Assembly: GCF_008247605.1 (NCBI RefSeq)
Contig: NZ_CP043420.1
Coordinates: 868,001 to 932,000, forward strand
Direction: 5' to 3'
DNA length: 64,000 nucleotides
Origin: Kushneria phosphatilytica
Lineage (GTDB): Bacteria; Pseudomonadota; Gammaproteobacteria; Pseudomonadales; Halomonadaceae
Under the pieces are notes generated by a model. The model was given only the letters and a program-made list of their open reading frames with translations. It was not told the origin of the DNA and did not search any database. Below, one piece after another: positions 44,944-54,010 of the stretch (positions are counted from its first letter, which is position 1; each line of letters starts with the position of its first letter). The position numbers were made by a program, and so were the translations under genes.

Positions 44944-45939
44944 TCAGGTGTGCTCGTTATTGGTTGGGCGCTGCGGACCCTGTGGTGCCATGGGCATCGA
45001 TTTCATGCCGGGGCCATGTGGCTCTTGAGGAGCAGGGCCGTGAGGCGGGGCGAAGACTTCCAGCGCTGTCAGCTGGGCTGGCGTCAGGATGTCATCTAGC
45101 TGACGCTTGTAGTGTTCGATGGCGCTCTTCATGGCCTGATGATGTTGCTGCCTATCGGCTTTCGAGGGCTTGTCGGCAGAGGGCTGTTGCGGGCGCTTCA
45201 GTTCGTTCATCTGCTCGAAGAAGCTGCGGGTCGCCTGATCGAAGGCCTGCTGCTTTTCCTGATCGAGATGCCAGCTGGCCACCAGTGCTCTGGCGCCTGC
45301 CATGGGGGGATGACCTTTCGGGCCGCGCAGCTCGACATGACGCATCATCCCAAACACTTTCAACTGCTCGGGATCGAGAATCTTCGCCATGCGTTCCTGC
45401 TGCATCTGCTTGAGCTTCTCGAACGCGGCGCGCTTGTCGGCGTGTGAGTCGAACTGCTGCTGACGCAGTTGGGCGAGATCCTGCCGCATGGTGTCGCGAG
45501 CCTGTTGCAGTGCCTGCTGTCGGTCATGATCGAGATGCCAGCTGGCAATCAGGGCACGCATCAGCTCACCCTTCATATGGCCTTCATGCTGGCGCTGATG
45601 AAGCGCTTTCAGCACCTGCAACTGATCCTGGTCGAGCACTTTTGCCAATGCTTCATGATGTGCTTGCGCGGCTTTGCGGAAAGCTTCCCGATCAGGCTGG
45701 CCATCGTCGTCATCGGCTTTCAGCTGTTGCAGGCGCTGCTGAAAGGTTCGGTCCGCACGGGTAATCTGCGCTCGCTGCTGATCGCTTAACGACCAGCTGT
45801 CATAGACTCTGTCGAGATCCCGACTCATGGGGCTGCGAGCATTCTCCTGACTCCCGGAGTGACCGTTGGCCACGGCCAACGGTGACAGGCTGGCACTCAT
45901 GGCAGTCGTTATGGCAGCCGCCAGTAGCAGCTTCTTCAT
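44944..45939 (-). CDS. Triplicated Spy/CpxP-like periplasmic protein
   Basis: A 331-residue exported protein (signal peptide KKLLLAAAITTAMSASLSPLAVA). The mature chain is built from three related helical modules, at about 46-112, 131-198 and 220-296. Each begins with an aromatic start (YDSWSLSDQQ, IASWHLDHDRQQ, VASWHLDQEKQQ) and ends with LD(P/Q)xQLxVL or LTPAQLTAL, the LTxxQ-like motif of Spy and CpxP. E. coli Spy and CpxP have a single unit of about 140 residues with two such motifs. A Pro/His/Met-rich tail follows. It lies directly downstream of baeR, and Spy is a classic BaeR target, so it is probably an envelope-stress chaperone. AGGAG is 6 bases before the start. Confidence 0.8.
   Translation of the reverse strand: MKKLLLAAAITTAMSASLSPLAVANGHSGSQENARSPMSRDLDRVYDSWSLSDQQRAQITRADRTFQQRLQQLKADDDDGQPDREAFRKAAQAHHEALAKVLDQDQLQVLKALHQRQHEGHMKGELMRALIASWHLDHDRQQALQQARDTMRQDLAQLRQQQFDSHADKRAAFEKLKQMQQERMAKILDPEQLKVFGMMRHVELRGPKGHPPMAGARALVASWHLDQEKQQAFDQATRSFFEQMNELKRPQQPSADKPSKADRQQHHQAMKSAIEHYKRQLDDILTPAQLTALEVFAPPHGPAPQEPHGPGMKSMPMAPQGPQRPTNNEHT
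45260..45546. repeat. Direct repeat inside the Spy-like gene
   Basis: The 20-base word TGATCGAGATGCCAGCTGGC occurs at 45260-45279 and again at 45527-45546, in the same codon frame and encoding the same SWHLD core of modules 2 and 3. It supports a rather recent internal duplication. Confidence 0.85.
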
Positions 45940-45958
45940 GTGAGGCTCCTTCTCCCTG

Positions 45959-45987
45959 CAGGCTCGTTCGGGTATCGAGCGAGCCTG
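45959..45987 (-). promoter_or_regulatory. Hairpin in the leader of the Spy-like gene
   Basis: CAGGCTCG (45959-45966) and CGAGCCTG (45980-45987) form an 8-bp stem in the 5' region, ending only a few bases before the AGGAG ribosome site. On the minus strand it could act on translation or mark the end of baeR; there is no T-run in that direction. Confidence 0.4.
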
Positions 45988-46084
45988 TTTGACGCTGTCA
46001 GTATTCCCGCAAGTTGTGCATCAAACGTGCATGCAGCGAGGAGCGAATCGACAATGCAGCGACCCATCATGCAAGGAGCATGCA

Positions 46085-46786
46085 TTACTGCTGGGGTTCG
46101 TACTTGTAGCCCACGCCATAGACCGAATGGATGATATTGCGTTCGGGCCATGCGTCGGCGATCTTGCGGCGCAATTTCTTGATGTGGCTGTCAACGGTGC
46201 GTTCGGAGACGATGCGATGATCGCGGTACATGCGATCCATCAGCTGCTCGCGGGAAAAGATGCGTCCGGGCGCCTGCGCCATTACCCAAAGCAGCTGGAA
46301 TTCCACTGCCGTCAGCCCGAGGTCACAATTATCGACCAATGCGCGCCAGCCTTCCCTGTCGAGGGTCAGTCCGACCAGTGCCGCGTTGTCGGAGGCATCG
46401 CCGCCTTCGATAGGCGCTATACGGCGCAGCACAGCCTTGACCCTGGCGACGACCTCGCGTGGCGAAAAGGGCTTGCAGATATAGTCATCGGCGCCCAGCT
46501 CGAGACCCAGCAGACGATCGATTTCCTCGACCCGGGCGGTCAGCATGATAATGGGCAGACGCGGATAGCGTGCCCGGATTTCGCGGCACAGGGTGAGGCC
46601 GTCGCAGCCTGGTAGCATGAGGTCGAGCAGCACCAGGCTGATATCGGTTGCATGCTGTTCGAGCCATGTCATGACCTGATCCCCATGCTCGATGGCGTGA
46701 CTCTCCATGGCGCTGGCACGCAGATAATCCGCCACCAGTTCGGCAATCTTGGTTTCGTCCTCGACAATCAGAACGGTCTCGGTCAT
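46085..46786 (-). CDS. baeR: Response regulator BaeR
   Basis: A 233-residue OmpR-family regulator. The receiver has the phosphoacceptor D55 (LVLLDLMLPGCDGLTLCREIR) and the lysine in YICKPFSPREVVARVKAVLRR; the last two stretches and EEIDRLLGLELGADD are close to E. coli BaeR. The C-terminal winged helix reads FSREQLMDRMYRDHR...RTVDSHIKKLRRKI and ends VYGVGYKYE. It follows baeS by 3 bases. Its likely target is the Spy-like gene that comes next on the same strand. Confidence 0.92.
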   Translation of the reverse strand: MTETVLIVEDETKIAELVADYLRASAMESHAIEHGDQVMTWLEQHATDISLVLLDLMLPGCDGLTLCREIRARYPRLPIIMLTARVEEIDRLLGLELGADDYICKPFSPREVVARVKAVLRRIAPIEGGDASDNAALVGLTLDREGWRALVDNCDLGLTAVEFQLLWVMAQAPGRIFSREQLMDRMYRDHRIVSERTVDSHIKKLRRKIADAWPERNIIHSVYGVGYKYEPQQ

Positions 46787-46789
46787 GAC

Positions 46790-48277
46790 TTACTCCACGG
46801 TAGTGGCAAACGGGCGAACAAAATCTTGCGGATCAAGGGGAAAGCGAAGTGTCCAGCGCAGCCCGCCCAGTGGCGAGGGGGAAGGGGTCAGCGTCGCATG
46901 GTGGGTTTGCGCCAGTGCACTGACGATCGATAGCCCCAGACCACTGCCGCCACGGCGGCGATTACGGGAACTGTCGAGACGAAACAGCCTTTCGGTGAGC
47001 CGCTCAAGCGCTTCATCCGGCACACCCGGTGCGCTGTCTTCCCAGGTCAGCACAGCCTGCTGGTCCGTTTGAACCAGGGAGACCTTCAGGCGGCCTGGCG
47101 AATCGGTATAGGCCCGGCTATTGCTGAGCAGATTGCTCCATAACTGACGCAGGCGGTGAGGAGCGCCCTGGATCATGATGCCGGCGGGCAGGCTGCACTG
47201 CAGCGTAATACCGTGCTGGGCAAGGGCGTCACGACTGTCTTCGAGCTGGTCGGCAAGATGCGCGCCGAGATCGAGCCGGCTCATCGGGGCATCCAGATTG
47301 TGTGCATCGGACTGGGCCAGCAGACGCAGATCCTCGACCAATCGATTGAGCTGACTGACCTCCTGATGCAGTGACCCCAGGCTGCGCCCGTCCATGGGCC
47401 TGACCCCATCCTCGATGGCTTCGATCTCGCCTCGCAGTACAGCCAGCGGTGTGCGCAGCTCATGGGCGATATCAGCAACCCACTGCTGGCGATCACGTCG
47501 ACCCCGCGCCAGAGAGGCGGCCAACGTATTGATGTCGCGCGAGAGGCGGGAGAGTTCATCGCGTCCGCGTGAAGTCAGCCGCACACTATAGTCTCCGTCC
47601 GCCATCGCTCGTGTCGCCAGAGCCATCGCCCGCGTTCTCCGGCCCAGCCAGAAGGCCAGTCCGCCGGCCAGTAGCAGGGCGCTGAGCAGCAGGGTGACCA
47701 GAATGATGACAAGGTTACGCAGCTGACGATGCAGGAAAACGCGATCGATGGAGTTGAATACGCCATCCGGGGCACGATAACCCAGAGAGCCGATCTGCTG
47801 CCCCGAAACCATGATGGGGGTATAGCGCAGTTCGCCGGGGTCTCGGCGCGATTCCCCCTCATGCGCATGAGGCCCGGGACGTCCGATGATGCGTGTTCCT
47901 GCCTCATCAAGCAGTACAAACTGGCGAGGATCGCCCAGTGCCGGCGGCAGGGGAGGTTGTCGTGAATTGTCTTCCGTCCGTGGCGCACCACTGCGTGGTG
48001 CCAGGGCTACTCGCAGCAAACGTTGCCAGGCCTCGCGATTGTTGGAGAGCCATTCCCAGCTGCCATGGGCGCGATAGCCATCAGCCAGCGTTGTGGTCAG
48101 CGTATCAAGACGCTGCTGCTGGCTGCGACGCAGGTAATCGATGAAGCTGTCATCAATACTGCGGGCGACCGTGAAATAGAGCGCACCGCTGACCAGCACA
48201 TTGACCAGCACAATAACGATGAACAGCTTGAGTCCCAGGCGGGAGAAAATGGCCCGCCACCACTGGCGCGGAGACAT
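46790..48277 (-). CDS. baeS: Sensor histidine kinase BaeS
   Basis: A 495-residue inner-membrane kinase sensing envelope stress. It has membrane helices at about 14-36 and 186-211, a periplasmic domain between them that is rich in charged residues, a HAMP linker (about 212-263), the phosphoacceptor H272 in VADIAHELRTPLAVLRGEIEAIEDG (very close to BaeS), and ATP-binding motifs NLLSNSRAYT, DSAPGVPDEAL and GGSGLGLSIV. It is the first gene of a baeS-baeR unit. Confidence 0.92.
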   Translation of the reverse strand: MSPRQWWRAIFSRLGLKLFIVIVLVNVLVSGALYFTVARSIDDSFIDYLRRSQQQRLDTLTTTLADGYRAHGSWEWLSNNREAWQRLLRVALAPRSGAPRTEDNSRQPPLPPALGDPRQFVLLDEAGTRIIGRPGPHAHEGESRRDPGELRYTPIMVSGQQIGSLGYRAPDGVFNSIDRVFLHRQLRNLVIILVTLLLSALLLAGGLAFWLGRRTRAMALATRAMADGDYSVRLTSRGRDELSRLSRDINTLAASLARGRRDRQQWVADIAHELRTPLAVLRGEIEAIEDGVRPMDGRSLGSLHQEVSQLNRLVEDLRLLAQSDAHNLDAPMSRLDLGAHLADQLEDSRDALAQHGITLQCSLPAGIMIQGAPHRLRQLWSNLLSNSRAYTDSPGRLKVSLVQTDQQAVLTWEDSAPGVPDEALERLTERLFRLDSSRNRRRGGSGLGLSIVSALAQTHHATLTPSPSPLGGLRWTLRFPLDPQDFVRPFATTVE

Positions 48278-48475
48278 GGGATAACTCTTTCAGTGGACAG
48301 GGCAGCCAGTATGTCAGCACCCTGTGCAAACAGCGTGCACTTTTCATCGTTGTTGTCACAAGCGTGTGTTCGCCTCGAAGAATGTGCTGTTTCGACCGCG
48401 GGAGAAGAGGGTTATCGGTATTGCCTTATCCATTGGTCTTAGGCGCTTGTGACGCTGCTCAGGCTCTGAAACAAT

Positions 48476-48497
48476 GCCATGTTATCGGTAACATGGC
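48476..48497. promoter_or_regulatory. GntR operator upstream of gntK
   Basis: GCCATGTTATC-GGTAACATGGC is a 22-bp palindrome with a single mismatch. It contains the ATGTTA...TAACAT arms and spacing of the E. coli GntR operator ATGTTACCGGTAACAT. It lies 20 bp before the gntK start. Confidence 0.85.
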
Positions 48498-48517
48498 GCG
48501 TCAACAGGGGTTTCATC

Positions 48518-49075
48518 ATGGCAAATGGCACGGAAGGTTACAGACTGAAGCGATCGCGCCGCATTGTGGTCATGGGCGTATCGGGCAGCGGAAAATCCAC
48601 CATTGGCGATGCCATCGGCGAACGTATGGGGATTCCTTATATCGATGGTGATCAGTATCACCCGCAGAACAACATCGAAAAGATGTCCCGCGGGGAACCG
48701 CTCAATGATGAGGATCGTGCGGGCTGGCTGGAACGGCTGGCTGAACTGATTGATGACTATCGCGAGCGCGACGAGACTGTGCTGGTGGGATGTTCATCAC
48801 TCAAGCACAGCTATCGCGATATCCTGCGTCGGGGCGACGAGAATCTGATCTTCCTGTTTCTCGACGGCAGCTATAACGTCATTCTCGGACGGATGCAGGA
48901 GCGCAAGCACTTCTTCTCGGCTGATATGCTGACGACCCAGTTCGACACACTGGAGCGGCCGGGTGAAGAGGAAGCGATGCGCGTCGACATCGATGTCGAC
49001 TTTCACGATGTCGTGGAAGCAGGCGTGCGCGCCATTGTCGACCGGGATGACGCGCTCACCGATCAGGGACGCTGA
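48518..49075 (+). CDS. gntK: Gluconokinase
   Basis: A 185-residue kinase making 6-phosphogluconate from gluconate. It has the P-loop VMGVSGSGKST, the family motif YIDGDQYHPQNNIEKMSRGEPLNDEDRAGWL and CSSLKHSYRDILR. The ATG at 48518 is chosen because the upstream ATG lies inside the operator; GGGG precedes it by 8 bases. Its stop codon directly abuts the stop codon of the convergent gntR. No gluconate permease is next to it. Confidence 0.93.
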   Translation: MANGTEGYRLKRSRRIVVMGVSGSGKSTIGDAIGERMGIPYIDGDQYHPQNNIEKMSRGEPLNDEDRAGWLERLAELIDDYRERDETVLVGCSSLKHSYRDILRRGDENLIFLFLDGSYNVILGRMQERKHFFSADMLTTQFDTLERPGEEEAMRVDIDVDFHDVVEAGVRAIVDRDDALTDQGR

Positions 49076-50107
49076 TCATTCGCCTCGAGCTCGGGTACTC
49101 TCCCGCAGCGCGATCTCGAAGCCGAGATCCTGCAGCGGTTGCGTAACCCGGCCGTTTTCCAGCCGGGAAAGCATCTGCGTAGCGGCGGCAATACCGATCC
49201 GGCGACGTGGCGTGACCACGGTGGACAGGGTCGGCGTTGTGGCCTCGGTAATATCGAGGCCATTATAGCCGGTCAGCCCGAGCTGATCGGGGACCGTGAT
49301 GCCCCGGCGCTGACACTCGAACAGGGCACCAGCGGCCAGGTCATCATTGCCGCAACAGACCATCTCCAATCCTGAATGACGCTCCAGCAGCGTGCCCAGC
49401 AGACATCCCCCCAATCGATAATCCGAAGGGGCTTCGGTCGTCAGACATGCGTCTGCACTCAATCCCGCTTCATTCAGTGCACGTTGCCAGCCAGCGAAGC
49501 GTCTGCGAGCGCGGTAATCCATGCGGGCGCCAATGAAGCCCAACTGTCGATAACCGAGCTCAAGCAGGGCGGTGGTCAGCGCGTGACCGGCAGCTTCATG
49601 GTCAAAACCGACGGCCATATCGAGGGGCGCTTCCGGCAGCTCCATGATTTCGCAGATCGGCAGTCCGGCTCGCGCCAGGCGCTGTCTGGCGCTTTCGGTA
49701 TGCTGACTGCCGGAAATAATGAAACCATCGACGCCAAAGGAGAGATAGGTATCGATCAGGTGGGCTTCTTCCTCGCGGGAGTAGCTGGTATGTCCCAGCA
49801 GTACCTGGTAACCGCTGCCAACAAAGCCTTCATCAACGCCCCGAATGACTTCCGAAAAAACCGCATTGGATAGCGAGGGTACCAGCAGGGCAATCGAGCG
49901 ACTGCGGGCGCTGGCCAGGGCACCAGCCTGGCGGTTGGGGATATAGCCGAGTTCGTCGATGGCTGCATCAATGCGCTGACGCAGCCCCTCCGAGACCCGC
50001 CAGGGTTCACGCAGGGCGCGCGAGATCGTGATCTTGCTGACCCCGACCCGGCGCGCAACATCATCAAGCGTGACACGACCGGAAGTGCGCCGCGTGCGTC
50101 GGGTCAT
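49076..50107 (-). CDS. gntR: Gluconate-responsive LacI-family regulator GntR
   Basis: A 343-residue repressor. The DNA-binding part reads VTLDDVARRVGVSKITISRALREPWRVS...AIDELGYIPNRQA, and the ligand domain contains LDMAVGFDHEAAG, CCGNDDLAAGALFECQRRGI and VVTPRRRIG, all very close to E. coli GntR. It should bind the palindrome before gntK and be released by gluconate. It starts 43 bp after the end of the lactonase gene on the same strand, so it may also be cotranscribed with the xylose genes, linking gluconate and pentose control. Confidence 0.9.
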   Translation of the reverse strand: MTRRTRRTSGRVTLDDVARRVGVSKITISRALREPWRVSEGLRQRIDAAIDELGYIPNRQAGALASARSRSIALLVPSLSNAVFSEVIRGVDEGFVGSGYQVLLGHTSYSREEEAHLIDTYLSFGVDGFIISGSQHTESARQRLARAGLPICEIMELPEAPLDMAVGFDHEAAGHALTTALLELGYRQLGFIGARMDYRARRRFAGWQRALNEAGLSADACLTTEAPSDYRLGGCLLGTLLERHSGLEMVCCGNDDLAAGALFECQRRGITVPDQLGLTGYNGLDITEATTPTLSTVVTPRRRIGIAAATQMLSRLENGRVTQPLQDLGFEIALRESTRARGE

Positions 50108-50150
50108 GCAGTGTCATGCTCCATCTTGCAGGTGATCATCAACCGCTGCT

Positions 50151-51026
50151 TTATCCTTCGGGGGGTTGATAGCGCTGGTCGGGCAGACCCGGGGTCTCTA
50201 CTCGCATCGAGAACAGCGAGCCGGATTCGGGCAGGCCCTCCAGTTGCTCATCAGTCAGCCCCTGGTTGGCCGTGGTGACATACAGGGTACAGCGATCAGC
50301 GTCACCGAAGGTCACCTTGGTCGGGTTGGGGGCCATCAAACGGTGTCGCTCGAGCAGATTGCCATGTTCATCGAAATGCGCCACGGCGCCGCCACCATAA
50401 AGCGCCAGCCAGTAATGGCCGTTTTCATCAACAGCCGCGCCGTCGGGATGGCCGTCGATATCAAGCTGGTTGAGGTCAATGAAGACCTCACCGGGGCCGA
50501 TGCTGCCCTGTTCGATATCGAAAGGGTGACGATGAACGATTCTGTTCGGCGTATCGGCATGGTAGAGCCAGGCATCATCAGGGCTGAAGGCCAGACCATT
50601 GGAGATGGTGATGCCATCAAGATGATGCCTGAAATCGCCCTGAAAGCTGAAAAGCGCGCCTTCGGGGTGAGACTCTTCGGCATGCTTGGTGCCGATCCAT
50701 AGCCGGCCGTGGCGGTCACAGCGGGCATCGTTGCACCATGCCAGTTCAGGCTGCTGCGGCCCGGGTGCGAGCAGTTCCAGCTTGTTGGCCTCGTCGTCGA
50801 GTCGCCAGAGACCTGAGCGCAGTCCTGCCAGAAAGCCGCCTGCCGGATGGACGGCGACACAGGCCAGCGCTTCGTCGACATGAAAAACCCTGTGCTCCCC
50901 GGTTTCCGGATTGAGCCGATAGAGGGCGCCCGAGGTAATATCGACCCAGAACAGCCGCCCCAGCTGGCCGTCCCACACCGGACCTTCGCCAAGGATCATG
51001 CGCAGGGGTACGTGCTGCTCCAGCAT
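50151..51026 (-). CDS. xylC: XylC-like sugar lactonase (SMP-30/gluconolactonase family)
   Basis: A 291-residue beta-propeller lactonase that opens the aldonolactone made by the sugar dehydrogenase. Metal ligands appear in LGEGPVWD (E14), ISNGLAFSPDDAWLYHADT and GHPDGAAVDENGHYW, as in the SMP-30 family. The pairing with XylX, XylD and XylB homologues points to xylono- or arabinono-lactone rather than gluconolactone. GGAG lies 7 bases before the ATG. It is followed by gntR and preceded by xylX (92 bp). Confidence 0.85.
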   Translation of the reverse strand: MLEQHVPLRMILGEGPVWDGQLGRLFWVDITSGALYRLNPETGEHRVFHVDEALACVAVHPAGGFLAGLRSGLWRLDDEANKLELLAPGPQQPELAWCNDARCDRHGRLWIGTKHAEESHPEGALFSFQGDFRHHLDGITISNGLAFSPDDAWLYHADTPNRIVHRHPFDIEQGSIGPGEVFIDLNQLDIDGHPDGAAVDENGHYWLALYGGGAVAHFDEHGNLLERHRLMAPNPTKVTFGDADRCTLYVTTANQGLTDEQLEGLPESGSLFSMRVETPGLPDQRYQPPEG

Positions 51027-51118
51027 GGTGCTCTCCGATGTTTGCCTTGAAGGCGTTTATTGTGACAGCTGAGTATGGGTGTTGTCGCGCTGGAGCAACA
51101 GCCTCCCCCGTGCGGCTG

Positions 51119-52312
51119 TCAGAACTCGGCTGCGCCGGAGGGCGGGGGAAAACGCTGTATCAGATGGCGATAGAGTGCGCGCACCCCCATTGTCCAGGGG
51201 GCAATGGCGTCGCTGCGATCGACCCGGTTGATCAGCGCACCCAGCCTGGGGGAGGAAATGGTGACCCGGTCGTTGACGTGATGGGTGAAGCCCTGACCTT
51301 CGCCATCGCGATCGTCGGTTGGAGAGAACATGGTACCCAGAAACAGCATGAATCCGTCGGGATACTGGTGGTGGCTACCGATCGTCTGTTCGACCAGGTT
51401 CATGGGGTCGCGACTGATCTCGCTCATGTGGCTGGCGCCCTCAATGACAAAATCATCATCCTCGCCTTCAATACGCATGTGCACACTCTCCTTGCGCACA
51501 TCGTCGATGGTATAGCGATAATCGAACAGACGAATGAAGGGGCCGATCGCACTGGAGCCATTGTTGTCCTTGGCCTTGCCCAGCAGCAGGGCACTGCGTC
51601 CTTCCATGTCGCGCAGATTGACATCATTGCCCAGGGTCGCGCCGCGCGCACGGCCACGGGAGTCAACCGCCAGCACGATTTCGGGTTCGGGATTGTTCCA
51701 GCGTGAGGCGGGATGCAGGCCGACAGCAGCACCGAAGCCGACTGACGCCATGGGGGGCGTTTTGGAGAAGACTTCCGCATCAGGGCCGATACCCACTTCG
51801 AGATACTGCGACCACTGACCACGTTCCTGCAGCTCACGCTTGAGCGTCATGGCTGCCTCGGAGCCTGGTGTAATGCTCGACAGGTCGCTGCCGATCAGGG
51901 CATGCAACTGCTCGCGGATCTCGCGTGCCTTGCCCGGGTCACCACCGGCCTGCTCCTCGATAACCCGTTCCAGCAGACTGACGGCAAAGGTGACGCCACA
52001 CGCCTTGACCATCTGCAGGTCACAGGGCGCCAGCAGCCGCTCGGTGTGCGGGCTGGCATCGATCGAACGCTCAAGCCAGGGCAACAGGGGGCCCAGATCC
52101 TCGCCGGGGGCGGTATGAACCAGCTCATGAAGATCGTCGTGCTCGAGCAGGTCGGCCATGGTAGACGCATGCGCGGTAATATCATGGAGATGGCCGTTGC
52201 GAACGGTCACTATAGCGGGGCCGCCGATCGGGGCTCCCCGCCAGACACGGCCGACCAGCGTCGCTTCGTCCAGATCATCGGGCAGACAGGTCCGGGGGTC
52301 GATGGCTTGCAT
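51119..52312 (-). CDS. xylX: XylX-like 2-keto-3-deoxy-sugar-acid dehydratase (FAH family)
   Basis: A 397-residue FAH-fold enzyme. It probably removes water from 2-keto-3-deoxyxylonate or -arabonate to give 2-oxoglutarate semialdehyde. Metal-binding and active-site stretches are WNNPEPEIVLAVDSRG, GNDVNLRDMEGRSALLLGKAKDNNGSSAIGPF and DGFMLFLGTMFSP. In Caulobacter xylX accompanies xylB, xylC and xylD, as here. The ATG at 52312 has AAGGAA 9 bases upstream; a frame from 52399 adds a non-family tail. A plain fumarylacetoacetate hydrolase is the less likely alternative. Confidence 0.8.
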   Translation of the reverse strand: MQAIDPRTCLPDDLDEATLVGRVWRGAPIGGPAIVTVRNGHLHDITAHASTMADLLEHDDLHELVHTAPGEDLGPLLPWLERSIDASPHTERLLAPCDLQMVKACGVTFAVSLLERVIEEQAGGDPGKAREIREQLHALIGSDLSSITPGSEAAMTLKRELQERGQWSQYLEVGIGPDAEVFSKTPPMASVGFGAAVGLHPASRWNNPEPEIVLAVDSRGRARGATLGNDVNLRDMEGRSALLLGKAKDNNGSSAIGPFIRLFDYRYTIDDVRKESVHMRIEGEDDDFVIEGASHMSEISRDPMNLVEQTIGSHHQYPDGFMLFLGTMFSPTDDRDGEGQGFTHHVNDRVTISSPRLGALINRVDRSDAIAPWTMGVRALYRHLIQRFPPPSGAAEF

Positions 52313-52435
52313 GAATACGGTTTCCTTGAAACAAACCCGTGCCCTTGGCCGACATCGGGTATCAGGGCAGATATGCGGCGGGTCGTGTGATCGGCCCACC
52401 GTGACACAATAATGACGACAGAAGCATCACTTCGG

Positions 52436-53833
52436 TCAACGACCGATTCGTCGCAATGCACGGCCAGCCATCAGGTTCCGTTCAATGTTCTCCAGTGAGA
52501 TGCCCTTCGTTTCCGGTAGCAGCGCCAGAGTGAGGAGAATGAACAGGAAGTTCAGGCCCGCATAAAGCCAGAAGGTATGGGCATTGCCCAGGGTGTTGAG
52601 CAAGGTCAGGAAGGTGGCCCCAATGATCATGTTGGCTACCCAGTTGGTTACCGTCGAGCAGGCAACGCCGAAATCCCGTCCCTTGAGCGGCTGAATCTCG
52701 GAGCACAGGATCCACACCATGGGGGCTGCCGACATGGCATAGCTGATCACGAAGAGCCCCAGCAGCGAGAGCGCAAAATATTTGGCGAAGGTACTGGCCA
52801 GACCGTATTCGTAGAGAACACCGAGCAGCACCATGCAGGTCCCCATCACGGTAAACCCGATATACAGCAACGGTTTACGTCCGACGCGATCCACGAAGCC
52901 GATGGCAATGAACGTGGCCAGTGTCATGACCAGCCCGATAATGACGGTTCCCCAGAGTTGTTGTGAGGCACTGTCGTAGCCTGCCAGCTCCAGAATTCGT
53001 GGGGCATAGTAAAGAATCACGTTGGCACCGGTGAACTGCTGCATGAACTGCAGCACCATGCCCAGTCCGACCGATCGCCGGAAGTTGGTGTTCGAGCGGA
53101 ACAGCTTCCAGCCTGCATCGCTGACGTTGAGACTTTCGCGGATGCGTCCCATCTCGGTATCCACCTGTTCACGATCATGGCCGCGCAGGCGCATCAGTAC
53201 ACGTCTGGCTTCTTCATCGCGATGACTGCTGGCCAGCCAGCGCGGGCTGCGCGGCAGGACGATCATGCCCAGTACCAGTAGTACAGCGGGAATGGCTATT
53301 ACGCCGAGCATCCAGCGCCAGCCACCGGAATAGCTGAAGGCAGCGTTGGAAAGATAGGCCACCAGAATGCCGCCCATGATCATCAGCTGATAAAACGAGA
53401 TCAGGGTGCCACGAATACGCTCGGGAGCGATTTCCGAAAGATAGATGGGTGCGATGTAGGACGAGATACCTACGGCGACGCCGAGCACGATCCGGGCGCC
53501 GATCAGTGCCTCGGGGGACCATGCCAGTGCCGAGGTCAGGGCCCCGGCGATGAAGATGATGCCGCTGATGGCCAGGGTCAGCTTGCGACCGAAACGGCGT
53601 GAGAAGAAACCGCCCCCGGCAGCGCCGAAGGCAGCCCCGAACATCATCGAACTGACGATGATCTCCTGGGTCTGGTCGCTGATGTGGAACTCTTGCTCGA
53701 TAAAGGGCAGGGCCCCGGATATGACACCGATATCCATGCCGAACAAAAGGCCGGCGAGGGCAGCAATGGCGCCAATTACGTAGACGACCGGCATGGCCTT
53801 GCGATCATCGGAAATTGCGGATGAAGAAGTCAT
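52436..53833 (-). CDS. MFS sugar porter (XylE/AraE/GalP-like)
   Basis: A 465-residue, 12-helix sugar-proton symporter. The family signatures are present: GLLFGMDIGVISGALPFI, RRFGRKLTLAISG, GRIVLGVAVG-like, PRSPRWLASSHRDEEARRVL, DRVGRKPLLYIG and PETKGISLE. It most probably imports a pentose or galactose for the oxidative pathway. GGAG is 6 bases before the start. A tandem palindromic operator lies 50-80 bp upstream, identical in layout to the one before xylD. xylX follows on the same strand after 123 bp. Confidence 0.9.
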   Translation of the reverse strand: MTSSSAISDDRKAMPVVYVIGAIAALAGLLFGMDIGVISGALPFIEQEFHISDQTQEIIVSSMMFGAAFGAAGGGFFSRRFGRKLTLAISGIIFIAGALTSALAWSPEALIGARIVLGVAVGISSYIAPIYLSEIAPERIRGTLISFYQLMIMGGILVAYLSNAAFSYSGGWRWMLGVIAIPAVLLVLGMIVLPRSPRWLASSHRDEEARRVLMRLRGHDREQVDTEMGRIRESLNVSDAGWKLFRSNTNFRRSVGLGMVLQFMQQFTGANVILYYAPRILELAGYDSASQQLWGTVIIGLVMTLATFIAIGFVDRVGRKPLLYIGFTVMGTCMVLLGVLYEYGLASTFAKYFALSLLGLFVISYAMSAAPMVWILCSEIQPLKGRDFGVACSTVTNWVANMIIGATFLTLLNTLGNAHTFWLYAGLNFLFILLTLALLPETKGISLENIERNLMAGRALRRIGR

Positions 53834-53879
53834 GGTGACTCCGGGGTTTCAGTGGACAGGAAGGTCTGACGAAACTGAA

Positions 53880-53916
53880 TTCATGTTGAACATAACTGCT
53901 GAATGTTCAACATGAA
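53880..53916. promoter_or_regulatory. Tandem palindromic operator upstream of the sugar porter gene
   Basis: Two 11-bp palindromes, ATGTTGAACAT (53883-53893) and ATGTTCAACAT (53903-53913), have centres 20 bp apart. Together they form a larger inverted repeat with 14-bp perfect arms (53880-53893 and 53903-53916) around 9 bases. The first palindrome is 50 bp from the start codon at 53833. The pattern recurs before xylD. Confidence 0.8.
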
Positions 53917-54010
53917 CTTTGGTGGCAGAAGTCGCACGATCCGCGTAATTCGGGCTCGGTAGCAGTGCAATCATTGCTGTGGTTGGCGGGCGGTGCCAGG
54001 AATCCCGTGA

